Assembly (NCBI GenBank): GCA_947306285.1
Contig: CAMZGB010000003.1
Coordinates: forward strand, 1-28,506
Direction: 5' to 3'
Source: an uncultured Lachnospira sp.
Lineage (GTDB): Bacteria > Bacillota > Clostridia > Lachnospirales > Lachnospiraceae
Length of the DNA: 28,506 nucleotides
In this document: positions 6,872 to 14,937 of the stretch, one piece after another
How positions within the stretch are numbered: position 1 is the first letter of the stretch
Layout of the letters: every line of letters starts with the position of its first letter
Made by a program: the position numbers and the translations under genes
The notes under the pieces: generated by a model
Seen by the model: only the letters and a program-made list of their open reading frames with translations
Told to the model about the DNA's origin: nothing
Database searches by the model: none

Positions 6872-8809
6872 TTAACTTTTTTTCATCATCTGACTTCTCT
6901 TTTGCAGTTCTTTTATTCCCAATACGTTCCACAGTTGATGCTCGTAGGCATCTGGATTTTCCTTCAGATACTGTTTACGCGACTTAGGTGACATTCCCTC
7001 TAAGTTTGGATACTTTCTAGAGTATATATTATCTGCTATAAACACAGTCAACAATGCTACGCAGATAATAATTGCAAGTTTCAATGACATCCTGCTAAAC
7101 AAGTTGTCGAGCACTGGAGCTACTATGTAAATACATGCGATACATGCCACACCAAATACTAGAAGTCCTTCGGCGCAGACGTGTCCGTTTATATTTAGGA
7201 AATATCCACTGTAGTTCCAGAATCTTGCCCCATGTTTTGCAAGAAGCGATGCACCTGTTATATATTCTATAGTTCCGCAAAATACAATTGATGCAAAGAA
7301 TGTTGCCACAGGATATTTCTTGATTCTTGTAAATAAGAGTAGCGCTCCTATTCCACCGGTTCCATATATTGGAAGCCATGGTCCGTAGTTAACTCCTCTA
7401 TTCACAAAATCACCGTGTTCTACTAAGTGCAATATTACTTCCCAAGACCATCCTATGAAACAGAAGAAGAAAAACATGAATATTGCTGAAGTTATACAGT
7501 ATCTTCTTGTGTAAAGAAGCGATGATTCTTTGCTGCCCTTTTCCTTCTCCGGCAAAGTAAACAGTCTTCTTGGGTAAGACTTACCATCAATAGCATCTTC
7601 TAAGTTTTTAACTTTGGCTTTATTTGTCTGAATACGTCTATACTCCCATTCGTATTCATTCATTACAGGAACTATGCCAAGCCATTTTGCAATGAAACCT
7701 TTGAAACCTTTTTCTTTTGGAAGTTCAGTTCCCTCTGCTTTGATATTTCTAACATCTTCATATTTAGGGATTAATAATTCTCTGTCAGCCTTTTCGAAGA
7801 TGTACTTATCGTTCATCAATTCACAATTCTCAATTTTATTATCAAAAGCTGTCTTTCTGATGAATTTGTAATACTCAACATATGTTGCTTCTCTGTAAGG
7901 TGCCACAAAGAACAATGCTCCTAAACCAAATGTAATCCATCCTAAAGCATCCCAAAGAATGAAACTAATATCTAGTTTAAAAGCTTCCCATTTATGTCCA
8001 TACATTATTTGTCTAGAAAGCGTAATGGCCTCGCTACCAGTTAAATCTGGATTCTCTGCCAAAATATATGGAGTCATAAAATACGCATAATGTTTTATAA
8101 AATATCCCACAATAGTGAGTGACCAAAGTGTCTCATATACAGTCCACTTAAGCGCTGCCTTCGAAACCTTAAAATGCCTTCCCACTCTTGATAAGAATAA
8201 GAATCTATTGGATTGGACTTTTTCGTATGTGGATCCTTCCATAAATATTCTCTTCATAATAACCCTGTATACGTTTATCAAGAAAACCCACAGTGCAATC
8301 ATGATTAAAGCCGCAAATAGAATGAATATGAAAGAGGCCCAGTTGTTATCTCTTACAATAGATTTGATAGCCGAATAGACGGTAACAAGAACCGCACCCG
8401 ATGATATTTTGTTTACCACCGTTGCAAGAACACCCTTTTGGTGATTTAAACTAATAATTCCACCAATACTGTCCTTCTTCTTTTGCTCCTTTTTCTCATT
8501 CTGTTCAGCCTTTTGCTCTGCCTTTTTCTGATCACCTTTCATCATATCCACAATTAGATTTTCAGATAATTGATCATCTAATGTAGAAGGAAGTGCAGCC
8601 GAACCCTCTTCTTTAATTTTGTCTACGGCAGCTTTACCTTTTTTTGCTTGTAACTCTATTCGATTATTGCTTTCCGCCGAAAAGAAATCAAGTGATGACT
8701 CATATTCACTACCGATAATGGCTGCAAACAAACATACCACAACAAAAAGCCAATAATGCTTTTTTAGCGAATGCTTTCCTGCTTTTTTCCATTCTTTTCT
8801 AGTATTCAT
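6872..8809 (-). CDS. DUF975 + CmpB-like (PF06541) membrane fusion protein
   Basis: A 645-residue membrane protein. The start chosen is ATG 8809, 11 bases after GGAGG; an in-frame TTG at 8827 overlaps that site. After one N-terminal helix (20-33) comes a Lys/Glu/Gln-rich extracytoplasmic-looking stretch (about 50-113), then a DUF975-type helical region (about 135-320) with the signature LSRQIMYGHKWEAFKLDISF and FFVAPYREATYVEYY. A soluble segment (320-460) leads to a second unit (about 467-610) with FVNRGVNYGPWLPIYG and FWNYSGYFLNINGH, the hallmarks of the CmpB-like putative permease family. Both families are uncharacterised integral membrane proteins. The two are usually separate genes. Function unknown. 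Regulated from its own -10 at 8843-8848. Confidence 0.8.
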   Translation of the reverse strand: MNTRKEWKKAGKHSLKKHYWLFVVVCLFAAIIGSEYESSLDFFSAESNNRIELQAKKGKAAVDKIKEEGSAALPSTLDDQLSENLIVDMMKGDQKKAEQKAEQNEKKEQKKKDSIGGIISLNHQKGVLATVVNKISSGAVLVTVYSAIKSIVRDNNWASFIFILFAALIMIALWVFLINVYRVIMKRIFMEGSTYEKVQSNRFLFLSRVGRHFKVSKAALKWTVYETLWSLTIVGYFIKHYAYFMTPYILAENPDLTGSEAITLSRQIMYGHKWEAFKLDISFILWDALGWITFGLGALFFVAPYREATYVEYYKFIRKTAFDNKIENCELMNDKYIFEKADRELLIPKYEDVRNIKAEGTELPKEKGFKGFIAKWLGIVPVMNEYEWEYRRIQTNKAKVKNLEDAIDGKSYPRRLFTLPEKEKGSKESSLLYTRRYCITSAIFMFFFFCFIGWSWEVILHLVEHGDFVNRGVNYGPWLPIYGTGGIGALLLFTRIKKYPVATFFASIVFCGTIEYITGASLLAKHGARFWNYSGYFLNINGHVCAEGLLVFGVACIACIYIVAPVLDNLFSRMSLKLAIIICVALLTVFIADNIYSRKYPNLEGMSPKSRKQYLKENPDAYEHQLWNVLGIKELQKRSQMMKKS

Positions 8810-8842
8810 TCCGTGTTCTTCCTCCAAAAATAATCCTTAAAT

Positions 8843-8848
8843 ATTATA
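8843..8848 (-). promoter_or_regulatory. Candidate -10 of the DUF975 fusion gene
   Basis: A perfect TATAAT on the minus strand 33 bases before ATG 8809, immediately after the rpsR terminator. No good -35 is visible at 16-18 bases, so the call rests on the -10 and its position. Confidence 0.45.
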
Positions 8849-8865
8849 CCTTATGGACAAAATAA

Positions 8866-8891
8866 AAACCACACGGAATTCCGTGTGGTTT
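8866..8891 (-). terminator. Terminator of the rpsF-ssb-rpsR operon
   Basis: A 26-base perfect palindrome centred on GAATTC (arms AAACCACACGG / CCGTGTGGTTT) lies 4 bases past the rpsR stop and is followed on the minus strand by TTATTTT. Rho-independent terminator. Confidence 0.85.
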
Positions 8892-8895
8892 ATTA

Positions 8896-9159
8896 TTACT
8901 CTACTGTATATGGTAGCAATGCAATATTTCTAGCTCTCTTTACTGCTGTAGTGATTGCTCTTTGATGTCTTGCACAGTTTCCTGTAACTCTTCTTGGAAG
9001 AATTTTACCTCTCTCAGAAATATAATTCTTCAAAGTTTCAACATCCTTGTAATCTATTGCTTTTGCTTCGCTTGCGCAAAACGCACATACTTTTTTTCTT
9101 CTACGACCGCCTCTTCTTCTCATTGGAGAGTCTGGTCTATCACTTTTGTTATATGCCAT
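8896..9159 (-). CDS. rpsR: 30S ribosomal protein S18
   Basis: An 87-residue basic protein with the S18 core CAFC, IDYKDVETLKNYISERGKI, LPRRVTGNCARHQR and AITTAVKRARNIALLPY. S18 binds S6 in the platform of the 30S subunit. The N-terminus carries Arg-rich RRRGGRRRKK followed by the CxxC cysteines that form part of a zinc-type site in many Clostridia. AGGAGG precedes the ATG. It is the last gene of the rpsF-ssb-rpsR operon, 23 bases after ssb. Confidence 0.98.
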   Translation of the reverse strand: MAYNKSDRPDSPMRRRGGRRRKKVCAFCASEAKAIDYKDVETLKNYISERGKILPRRVTGNCARHQRAITTAVKRARNIALLPYTVE

Positions 9160-9182
9160 AACTTGACCTCCTATAAATTCAA

Positions 9183-9641
9183 TTAAAAGTTAAATGGAAG
9201 ACCTGAATCATCTACACTATCAGGAATATTCATAAATCCATCACCAGCATCTGCTGTAGGTTCTTCTTCCTTTGGCTCAGCCTGTGGTACTGGAGCTGAT
9301 GCGTTCTGCTCTGAAGCAGCTTTGCTCTCAGCAAACTCCTGATTCTCAACAATTACGTCTGTAGTGTAAACTGTCTGTCCATCTTTGTTCTGATAACTAC
9401 CTGTTTGGATACGACCATCTACTGCAATCTTGATTCCCTTGTGGAAATACTTCTCAGCAAACTCACCTGCACGACCAAATGCCACGCATCTAATAAAATC
9501 TGCTGTAGGTTCTCCATCTCTTTTGAATCTTCTATCAACAGCCAATGTGTATCTTGCTATACATAACTGATTGTCTCCATTGTTAGAATATCTAACATCT
9601 GGATCAGCAGTCAAACGACCCATTAAAACAACTTTATTCAT
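9183..9641 (-). CDS. ssb: Single-stranded DNA-binding protein
   Basis: A 152-residue SSB: N-terminal OB fold (residues 1-105; MNKVVLMGRLTADPDVRYS, WT-like FIRCVAFGRAGEFAEKY, GRIQTGSYQNKDGQTVYTT), a flexible Gln/Pro/Glu-rich linker, and the acidic tip SVDDSGLPFNF that recruits repair and replication proteins. The tip ends with Asn-Phe after the usual LPF. It lies between rpsF and rpsR, the standard Firmicutes operon, so it is probably the housekeeping SSB. Confidence 0.97.
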   Translation of the reverse strand: MNKVVLMGRLTADPDVRYSNNGDNQLCIARYTLAVDRRFKRDGEPTADFIRCVAFGRAGEFAEKYFHKGIKIAVDGRIQTGSYQNKDGQTVYTTDVIVENQEFAESKAASEQNASAPVPQAEPKEEEPTADAGDGFMNIPDSVDDSGLPFNF

Positions 9642-9665
9642 ATTATTACCTCTCTTATCATTTTC

Positions 9666-9956
9666 TTACGCTTCAATGCTTACGCACAAAAATCTCATAA
9701 CATCGTCCATAATACGAAGTCGGCTTTCTAACTCACGAGTCATGTCTGTGTTATCAGTTTCGATTGTGATGAAGTAGTAGTAAGCTTCTTTCATCTTTTC
9801 GATTTCATAAGCTAACTCTTTAAGACCAGCTTCGTCCACATTTGTGATTTTTCCGCCGAATCTCTCGATGTACTCCTTCACTTTGTCAACCTTTGCTGCT
9901 CTTGCTTCATCGTCAAGCTTTGCACTAACAACAACTGTTAATTCATAATTATTCAT
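9666..9956 (-). CDS. rpsF: 30S ribosomal protein S6
   Basis: A 96-residue protein starting MNNYELTVVVSAKLDDEARA, with FGGKITNVDEAGLKELAYEI and YYYFITIETDN, the S6 ferredoxin-like fold. It pairs with S18 on the 30S platform. It heads the rpsF-ssb-rpsR operon behind an AAAAGGAGGTAAA site and a structured leader, where the S6:S18 complex is a plausible autorepressor. Confidence 0.98.
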   Translation of the reverse strand: MNNYELTVVVSAKLDDEARAAKVDKVKEYIERFGGKITNVDEAGLKELAYEIEKMKEAYYYFITIETDNTDMTRELESRLRIMDDVMRFLCVSIEA

Positions 9957-9969
9957 GCTTTTTACCTCC

Positions 9970-10041
9970 TTTTGGTCTTGGCCCTCCAGTCACCCGAAGA
10001 GCAAGGAACCACTAAAATAGTGGTGTCTTAATACATTACGA
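9970..10041 (-). promoter_or_regulatory. rpsF leader, possible S6:S18 autoregulatory RNA
   Basis: The leader between the inferred start site (about 10041) and the AGGAGG contains a perfect hairpin at 10008-10024 (ACCACTA/TAGTGGT, loop of three). A second partly paired region follows, in which CTTG, CTC can pair with GAG, CAAG around a G-rich bulge (9970-10005). S6:S18 complexes bind structured rpsF leaders in many bacteria. The exact consensus could not be verified by eye, so the assignment is by position. Confidence 0.4.
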
Positions 10042-10047
10042 GCCCCT

Positions 10048-10076
10048 ATTTTAGCATAAAACAGGGGCTCTGTAAA
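10048..10076 (-). promoter_or_regulatory. Promoter of rpsF-ssb-rpsR lying in an inverted repeat
   Basis: On the minus strand TTTACA (10071-10076), a 17-base spacer and TAAAAT (10048-10053) form a good sigma-A promoter. The spacer and the initiation region carry inverted arms GAGCCCCT (10040-10047) and AGGGGCTC (10063-10070). The same dyad could act as a terminator for the NlpC/P60 gene 25 bases upstream, though no T run follows. Confidence 0.6.
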
Positions 10077-10094
10077 TAAATTTTATATTATTTT

Positions 10095-11939
10095 TTAATA
10101 TACAACACGTCCTACTCCAACTATGTGATCTAGGCTGTTATAAGTATATCTTGGTGTTCCTTTTTCTACCACTCTACCATTTCCAGCGTACATAGCAACG
10201 TGGTAAATATTTAATGTTCTTCCTGGTTGAGAATACCTTACAGCACTACCGTAGTCTCCGTAGAAGAACAAATCGCCAGGTCTCAAATCATCCAACTTTG
10301 TAAATCCAAAGTATGCAATCTGACCTTTAGCTCTTAAGTAGTCAAACAAATATGCTGCAGGAAGTGCATACTTCGTCGATCCAAGTTTAGCATGGTAATT
10401 CTTGTATGCTTTATATCCTTTCCATACTAGCGATGAACAATCATAGTATCCATCAGACATTCTGCTTCCCTGACTATATGTCCAATTGTTAACAATATAT
10501 TTTGCTCTCTTAATAATTGTCTTAATACCAGTTGCAGCTACTTCCACTCTGTATGAGAATGTCATAGAGCTAAGCTTAACATCCACATATGTAACTCCGG
10601 AACCACGTCCTGTGATAGTTCCATCCAAAGCTACTGAACACTTGTTGATGTCTCTACTTGTAAATATCGGCTGAAGTTTTCCGATTCCGCCAATCTTAAT
10701 CTTTGTTTTGTTTCCTTTGGCGAGGACTCCTATAATAGAGCCAAACTTAGGCGTCCAAACGTAATAATGGATTTTGTATGTCTTACCATCTACTTTTGCA
10801 GTAATTGTTCCGTGTCCATTTCTTTTTCCAATTAGTTTGACTTTTTTATTATATATAGTAGCTTTTACACACTTTGTATTAGAAATTTTGTAGCTTACTT
10901 TACTATATTCACTCAAACCAGTGAAGTGTACATATTGAGTTCTTGCATTGCCCACAGTTTTTGTAAAACAGTGTACCGTATAAGCATTTGGACGAGGATC
11001 AGTAACATTGATTTCGTTTGAAAGTACCTCGTTTTTTCCAGAATTATAGAATATAACTGCACTAACTTTTGCCTTACCTACTGCTAATAATTTTGCCGTA
11101 GCTGTAGTTTTATCTTTTGCTGTTACGGTAGCAATACCTGGATAGTTTGAACTCCAAACCACTTTCTTAACAGACTTTGGTCTAACATTAGCAATACCAA
11201 GATTAATAGTTTTGCCTTTTCTCTTAATTATTCTTCCAAAAGTAGGATGCCATTGAGCATTATACTTTCTAACGGCAACTTTCGCTCTATCTTTTAACCA
11301 TGCTGGAGTTTTATGCTTCTTTTCGCCCAAAGACTTTACTTTTACATTACAAGCTGTATAGGCTCCGCCTTTTTTAACAACAATTGTAGTTTTTCCAGGA
11401 TTCTTTGCCTTAATTCTTCCCTTTGCTGTTACTGTTGCTATATGCGTATTCCTAGAATGGAATTTAATATCTTCAGTAGCATCTACTTTCAGCTTAAACG
11501 ATTGATTTTCATATAGAGTTTTTTTGTACTTGTTTAGATATATTGTTCTGTTGGTATCAGGAACAATAACCTTACACTTATATGTCTTGCCTTTATATGT
11601 GGCAGTAACACAAGTCACTCCGTAGGCAATTGCTGTAAATACTCCATTTGCAACTGATCCAGTAAATGGATTAGAACTTCTCCAACTTACTTTTGAAGAT
11701 TTTACATTTCCTAGTTTCAGTTGGGCCCTGTACCCTCTTTTGACATACATTTTGGAACGAGATAATTTTAAAGCAGCCTCGGTTTTAGCTGTATATCCCG
11801 CTGTCAAAGTAAGTAACATTGCAATACACAAAAAACTAGCGCAAATCTTTCTACCCAAAGACTTAAATCTATGGCTAGAACGCAGGTTGCTACTAGTTTC
11901 GCTTTCCTCTTGTTTCATTTTAATTTTAAAACAACTCAT
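10095..11939 (-). CDS. Exported cell-wall hydrolase: Ig-like (BIG2) repeats plus NlpC/P60
   Basis: A 614-residue protein; ATG 11939 follows AAGGAG, and an in-frame GTG at 11966 has no such site. Residues 30-56 form a signal peptide (basic SHRFKSLGRK, then hydrophobic ASFLCIAMLLTLTAG, cleavage near KTEA-A). The middle (about 57-465) holds several bacterial Ig-like domains with recurring SSNPF/SSNYPGIATVTA and G-T/V-T-x-V strands. The C-terminal NlpC/P60 peptidase (about 470-614) has DCSSLVWKGY with catalytic Cys501, DLRPGDLFFYGDYG, and IYHVAMYAGNGRVVE with His580. NlpC/P60 enzymes cut peptide stems of peptidoglycan; the Ig repeats would hold the enzyme in the wall. It has its own promoter, after tRNA-Cys. 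No sortase motif or membrane anchor is present at the C-terminus. Confidence 0.9.
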   Translation of the reverse strand: MSCFKIKMKQEESETSSNLRSSHRFKSLGRKICASFLCIAMLLTLTAGYTAKTEAALKLSRSKMYVKRGYRAQLKLGNVKSSKVSWRSSNPFTGSVANGVFTAIAYGVTCVTATYKGKTYKCKVIVPDTNRTIYLNKYKKTLYENQSFKLKVDATEDIKFHSRNTHIATVTAKGRIKAKNPGKTTIVVKKGGAYTACNVKVKSLGEKKHKTPAWLKDRAKVAVRKYNAQWHPTFGRIIKRKGKTINLGIANVRPKSVKKVVWSSNYPGIATVTAKDKTTATAKLLAVGKAKVSAVIFYNSGKNEVLSNEINVTDPRPNAYTVHCFTKTVGNARTQYVHFTGLSEYSKVSYKISNTKCVKATIYNKKVKLIGKRNGHGTITAKVDGKTYKIHYYVWTPKFGSIIGVLAKGNKTKIKIGGIGKLQPIFTSRDINKCSVALDGTITGRGSGVTYVDVKLSSMTFSYRVEVAATGIKTIIKRAKYIVNNWTYSQGSRMSDGYYDCSSLVWKGYKAYKNYHAKLGSTKYALPAAYLFDYLRAKGQIAYFGFTKLDDLRPGDLFFYGDYGSAVRYSQPGRTLNIYHVAMYAGNGRVVEKGTPRYTYNSLDHIVGVGRVVY

Positions 11940-11976
11940 TTTATCTCCTTGGCGAGATTTCCTCACCCTAACGACG

Positions 11977-11985
11977 ATTGTAACA
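11977..11985 (-). promoter_or_regulatory. Extended -10 promoter of the NlpC/P60 gene
   Basis: Minus-strand TGTTACAAT (TGn plus TACAAT) 38 bases before ATG 11939. A small hairpin (GGTGAG/CTCGCC, 11951-11967) lies in the short leader directly before the AAGGAG site. Confidence 0.5.
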
Positions 11986-12008
11986 TATTTTCAAATAGAA
12001 TTGTGATG

Positions 12009-12042
12009 AAAAAAGCGGAAACTCATAGTCTCCGCTTTTTTT
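12009..12042 (-). terminator. Terminator of tRNA-Cys
   Basis: A stem of AAAAAAGCGGA against TCCGCTTTTTT with an 11-base internal segment starts three bases past the tRNA 3' end and is followed by a T run on the minus strand. Confidence 0.85.
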
Positions 12043-12044
12043 AG

Positions 12045-12115
12045 AGGCGCGTACCAGATTTGAACTGGTGATAAAGGTGTTGCAGACCTCTGCCTTACCA
12101 CTTGGCTAACGCGCC
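12045..12115 (-). tRNA. tRNA-Cys (anticodon GCA)
   Basis: A 71-base cloverleaf without encoded CCA. The acceptor stem is GGCGCGT/ACGCGCC with discriminator U, as normal for cysteine tRNA. The D arm is GCCAAGTGGTAAGGC. The anticodon stem GAGGT/ACCTT closes the loop CTGCAAC with anticodon GCA. The T arm is ACCAGTTCAAATCTGGT with the invariant TTCAAAT. It has a dedicated promoter and terminator. Confidence 0.97.
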
Positions 12116-12133
12116 GTATTTAACAACTCAAGT

Positions 12134-12162
12134 ATTATAACAATTGATAGAATTATCGTCAA
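12134..12162 (-). promoter_or_regulatory. Promoter of tRNA-Cys
   Basis: Minus-strand TTGACG (12157-12162), 17-base spacer, perfect TATAAT (12134-12139), with the tRNA 5' end 19 bases downstream. A near-consensus stable-RNA promoter. Confidence 0.85.
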
Positions 12163-12182
12163 GGCTTACACAAAACAGCCTT
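12161..12182 (-). terminator. Weak hairpin after the cvpA gene
   Basis: AAGGCT/AGCCTT arms with a 10-base loop, 10 bases past the cvpA stop. No T run follows on the minus strand, and the hairpin abuts the -35 of the tRNA promoter. Termination is doubtful. Confidence 0.3.
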
Positions 12183-12191
12183 TTTTAATAC

Positions 12192-12905
12192 TTAAGCGGT
12201 AAAAATACCAGTTATAATCTGCTGAATTAAGTTGTGATCATAAATCCAGCTAAGTATTTCATTGCTAGCTATAGCATCGCAAATCTGTTTACCAAAATCA
12301 GTTGTACTAAACATGGTTAAAACAATACATGCTATCCAAATGATAAATACAGACTCTATCAAACCTACCAAACCGCCACCAGCTGCATTAAATGCATGAA
12401 TAACCGGCAATTTGGTAATTAAATCCATTACTCTTATTAACACTTTTAGTAAAATAAAAATAATTATAAACAATAATATGAAAGATAGTGCCCCTATTAT
12501 CATATCAGTTAATGCTTTTGTTAAGTAATCTGCAAAACTGTTTACTTTCATCTCTGAATAACTGTTTTTAGTATTGTTTTCATTAAGCGATTTTTTCACG
12601 GAATCTGGAAGTGGCAAATTATCAATAATTGTTTTTTGGGATTCCACTCCTGTATCTGTAGCGCTCTTTGTTGCATCTTTTATGTTCTGCGCCACATATT
12701 CATCAACTCTGCTGTAAATGCCGTCATACATAGGCGATGCAGAGAGTGTCTGCTTAGCAATAGGGTTTAGGAAGTTTACTAAAATAAGCACAATAAAAAT
12801 GGATCCAAATGATAATAGCATCCTAACTAATCCCTTTTTCATTCCAAATATAATCATGAAGAGCATAAATGCTCCCACAATTATTAATAAAATATTACCC
12901 GTCAT
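12192..12905 (-). CDS. CvpA-family membrane protein
   Basis: A 237-residue protein with four predicted membrane helices: about 4-20, 26-46, 135-158 and 180-203. It has the CvpA opening pattern GMKKGLVRMLLSFGS and a Gly-rich NAAGGGLVGLIES before the last helix. CvpA is linked to colicin V production in E. coli, but the family is broad and in Firmicutes its role is unclear (envelope stress and cell envelope functions have been proposed). It follows the DUF5711 gene by 25 bases, with only a weak AGAAAGACG site, so translation may depend on coupling. Confidence 0.85.
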   Translation of the reverse strand: MTGNILLIIVGAFMLFMIIFGMKKGLVRMLLSFGSIFIVLILVNFLNPIAKQTLSASPMYDGIYSRVDEYVAQNIKDATKSATDTGVESQKTIIDNLPLPDSVKKSLNENNTKNSYSEMKVNSFADYLTKALTDMIIGALSFILLFIIIFILLKVLIRVMDLITKLPVIHAFNAAGGGLVGLIESVFIIWIACIVLTMFSTTDFGKQICDAIASNEILSWIYDHNLIQQIITGIFTA

Positions 12906-12930
12906 AATTTCGTCTTTCTTCTATATAATA

Positions 12931-14127
12931 CTAATCTAATTCTATCTCTTCCACTTTATCATTGTATGTAATTAAGAAATTGGTATCACTATCAAGTGGA
13001 AGTATATCCGTGATGGATTTTTTAAATGTATGATCGAATTTCTCAACTCCATGTTTTGACATTATTAAAACATTTTTGTCATTGTACATTAAAACGTTTT
13101 TATCTGCAAACTTGATGTTATCAAACGCCAATCCAACTCTCTCATTCATTTTTTCGCTGAGATTATGATTGTAAACTACCACTCTATAAGGCTTTCTGCC
13201 TTTTTTAGTTTTAAAAACTAATCCTATATAATCGTCATCGTAAAATACTTTTTGAGCTTCTCCTTGGAATTTTTCTTCTTCATCCACATCAGGTTCATCG
13301 CCCACTTTGTAAACAGTAATTCTATTCTCGCTGACTGCTACTGCCTCTGACTCGCCAGTAAAATGAACGAATGGTACTAACTCGTCCTTGTATTGTTTAA
13401 ATTGAGCAACTACTCTGTCTTTTTTGTTTTTTCCAGGGCTTCCAAAGTTATAGAATACCACTTTACTCTTGATTGCTCCTGCTGTCACTTCCACATATGA
13501 CACCATCATTTTCTCGCCATCATCCGACAAAGAAAAATTAAGTGGATATCCATTCTCAATAAGAAGTGATTTGTGCGAAACAAGTAAATTCCCATCTTTA
13601 TCAAATACTTCTATATAGTTAACATCTTTATCTTTAAGAAGCGCAGCTACAACACCTTGCTCAGCCACCTCAGCCTTGGCAATTGGATAAGTGGTCGTTA
13701 CATTTCCCTTCTTACCGTCCTTGGTAAAAATTTCAATATCATTTGCATTTTTATCTGCCACGCATAAATAATCTTCACACTCATCTACAGTAGGATTTTT
13801 CATCTCATATGATTCATCCCACAAAGTAGTGTCTCCATCCAAGTAAGAAATACCATTTCTACTATATTTAATGAGCTTTCCTTTGAACATTGTAAACTTA
13901 CTACTCTCGCCACTCTTTGTCTCAATTTTGTCCACGACTTTATATCCATCGTAAGTTTTAAATCTATTAAATAAATATATGGCAAGAACAATTAACAGCA
14001 CACCAATAATAACCAAACCCACTTTAACTTTTGTTTTACTAACAAACCCTTTAGTGGTTTGGGCAAATTTAGTATCCTGTACTTCTCTAGATTTTCTCTT
14101 TAGTTTTCTTTTATAATTCTTAGCCAT
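12931..14127 (-). CDS. DUF5711-family membrane-anchored beta-propeller-like protein
   Basis: A 398-residue protein. A Lys/Arg-rich cytoplasmic N-terminus (1-33) precedes one membrane helix (about 34-53, KVGLVIIGVLLIVLAIYLF). The rest (about 60-398) is an extracytoplasmic series of beta strands with repeated short motifs such as DGDTTLWDESYEMKN, DIEIFTKDGKKG, YIEVFDKDGNLL and HGVEKFDHTFKK, spaced like propeller blades. This matches the DUF5711 family common in Lachnospiraceae; function unknown. It sits between a sirtuin and a CvpA-family gene on one strand, 21 bases after the sirtuin stop with a GGGAG site, so the three are probably co-transcribed. Confidence 0.75.
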   Translation of the reverse strand: MAKNYKRKLKRKSREVQDTKFAQTTKGFVSKTKVKVGLVIIGVLLIVLAIYLFNRFKTYDGYKVVDKIETKSGESSKFTMFKGKLIKYSRNGISYLDGDTTLWDESYEMKNPTVDECEDYLCVADKNANDIEIFTKDGKKGNVTTTYPIAKAEVAEQGVVAALLKDKDVNYIEVFDKDGNLLVSHKSLLIENGYPLNFSLSDDGEKMMVSYVEVTAGAIKSKVVFYNFGSPGKNKKDRVVAQFKQYKDELVPFVHFTGESEAVAVSENRITVYKVGDEPDVDEEEKFQGEAQKVFYDDDYIGLVFKTKKGRKPYRVVVYNHNLSEKMNERVGLAFDNIKFADKNVLMYNDKNVLIMSKHGVEKFDHTFKKSITDILPLDSDTNFLITYNDKVEEIELD

Positions 14128-14148
14128 GCATAACTCCCGACAACTAGT

Positions 14149-14877
14149 TTACCCTAAATCAACTATGCTGCCAAGTACTTCTCCTATTGGCTCATTTACT
14201 ACAAGATTTGCTATGGCATCTCTTCCAGTACTGTCTTTATTTATAAGAACTAATTTGTTTCCTCTGTAGTAGTCTACCAAACCTGCTGCTGGATAAACCG
14301 TTAGAGATGTCCCTCCAACTATCAACATATCCGCATTTGCAATTGCTTCCACAGACTTTTGAATAGTTTCATTATCTAGTCCCTCTTCATATAAAACTAC
14401 ATCAGGCTTAATCATTCCACCACAATCACACTTTGGAACCAAATCCATTTCCATTATATCTTCAAAGCCATAGAACTTACCGCAATCCATACAATAGTTT
14501 CTATGAACTGATCCGTGAAGTTCATATACAGTCTTGCTTCCTGCTGCTTGATGAAGCCCGTCAATATTCTGAGTGACTACAGCCTTTAGCTTGCCCATCT
14601 CTTCAAGTTTTGCCAAAGCCTTATGTGCAGGATTTGGCTCCACTCCATCAATAAGCATCTTCTCTCTATAAAATCTATAAAACTCTTCTGGCTTACTCAT
14701 AAAAAATGTATGACTTAAAATTGTCTCTGGTGGATAATCCCACTTCTGATTATAAAGTCCATCTACACTTCTAAAGTCCGGCACTCCTGATTCCGTACTA
14801 ACTCCGGCTCCGCCAAAGAATACAATATTATCCGATCCATCAATCCATTCTTTTAACTTTAAAACATTCTCGTTCAT
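14149..14877 (-). CDS. cobB: NAD-dependent protein deacylase (sirtuin)
   Basis: A 242-residue bacterial Sir2 protein. NAD-binding GAGVSTESGVPDFRS (23-37), TQNIDGLH (102-109), catalytic His121 in YELHGSVH, zinc cysteines C129, C132, C150 and C152, and VGGTSLTVYPAAGL (187-200) are all in place. It removes acetyl (or longer acyl) groups from protein lysines, using NAD and releasing nicotinamide and O-acyl-ADP-ribose. The gene begins behind GGAGGTGC and an extended -10 promoter, 60 bases past the FHA gene, with no terminator in between; read-through from the pilus operon is possible. Confidence 0.95.
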   Translation of the reverse strand: MNENVLKLKEWIDGSDNIVFFGGAGVSTESGVPDFRSVDGLYNQKWDYPPETILSHTFFMSKPEEFYRFYREKMLIDGVEPNPAHKALAKLEEMGKLKAVVTQNIDGLHQAAGSKTVYELHGSVHRNYCMDCGKFYGFEDIMEMDLVPKCDCGGMIKPDVVLYEEGLDNETIQKSVEAIANADMLIVGGTSLTVYPAAGLVDYYRGNKLVLINKDSTGRDAIANLVVNEPIGEVLGSIVDLG

Positions 14878-14905
14878 AAAGCACCTCCGTACATTCTCTT
14901 TTTGT

Positions 14906-14914
14906 ATTATAACA
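14906..14914 (-). promoter_or_regulatory. Extended -10 promoter of the sirtuin gene
   Basis: Minus-strand TGTTATAAT (TGn plus perfect TATAAT) lies 28 bases before ATG 14877. The -35 region is poor, as usual for extended -10 promoters. Confidence 0.6.
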
Positions 14915-14937
14915 CTTTGACGAAATGAGCTCTATAA

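Noticed and set aside
7095..7379. 94-codon minus-strand frame inside the DUF975 fusion gene
   Set aside because: Out-of-frame shadow of the CmpB-like part; composition is not protein-like.
8866..8891. Palindrome after rpsR as an operator
   Set aside because: A T run follows on the rpsR strand and the position is right after the stop, which fits a terminator.
12045..12115. tRNA-Cys as an integration site for a mobile element
   Set aside because: No integrase, direct repeat or foreign gene block is seen on either side.
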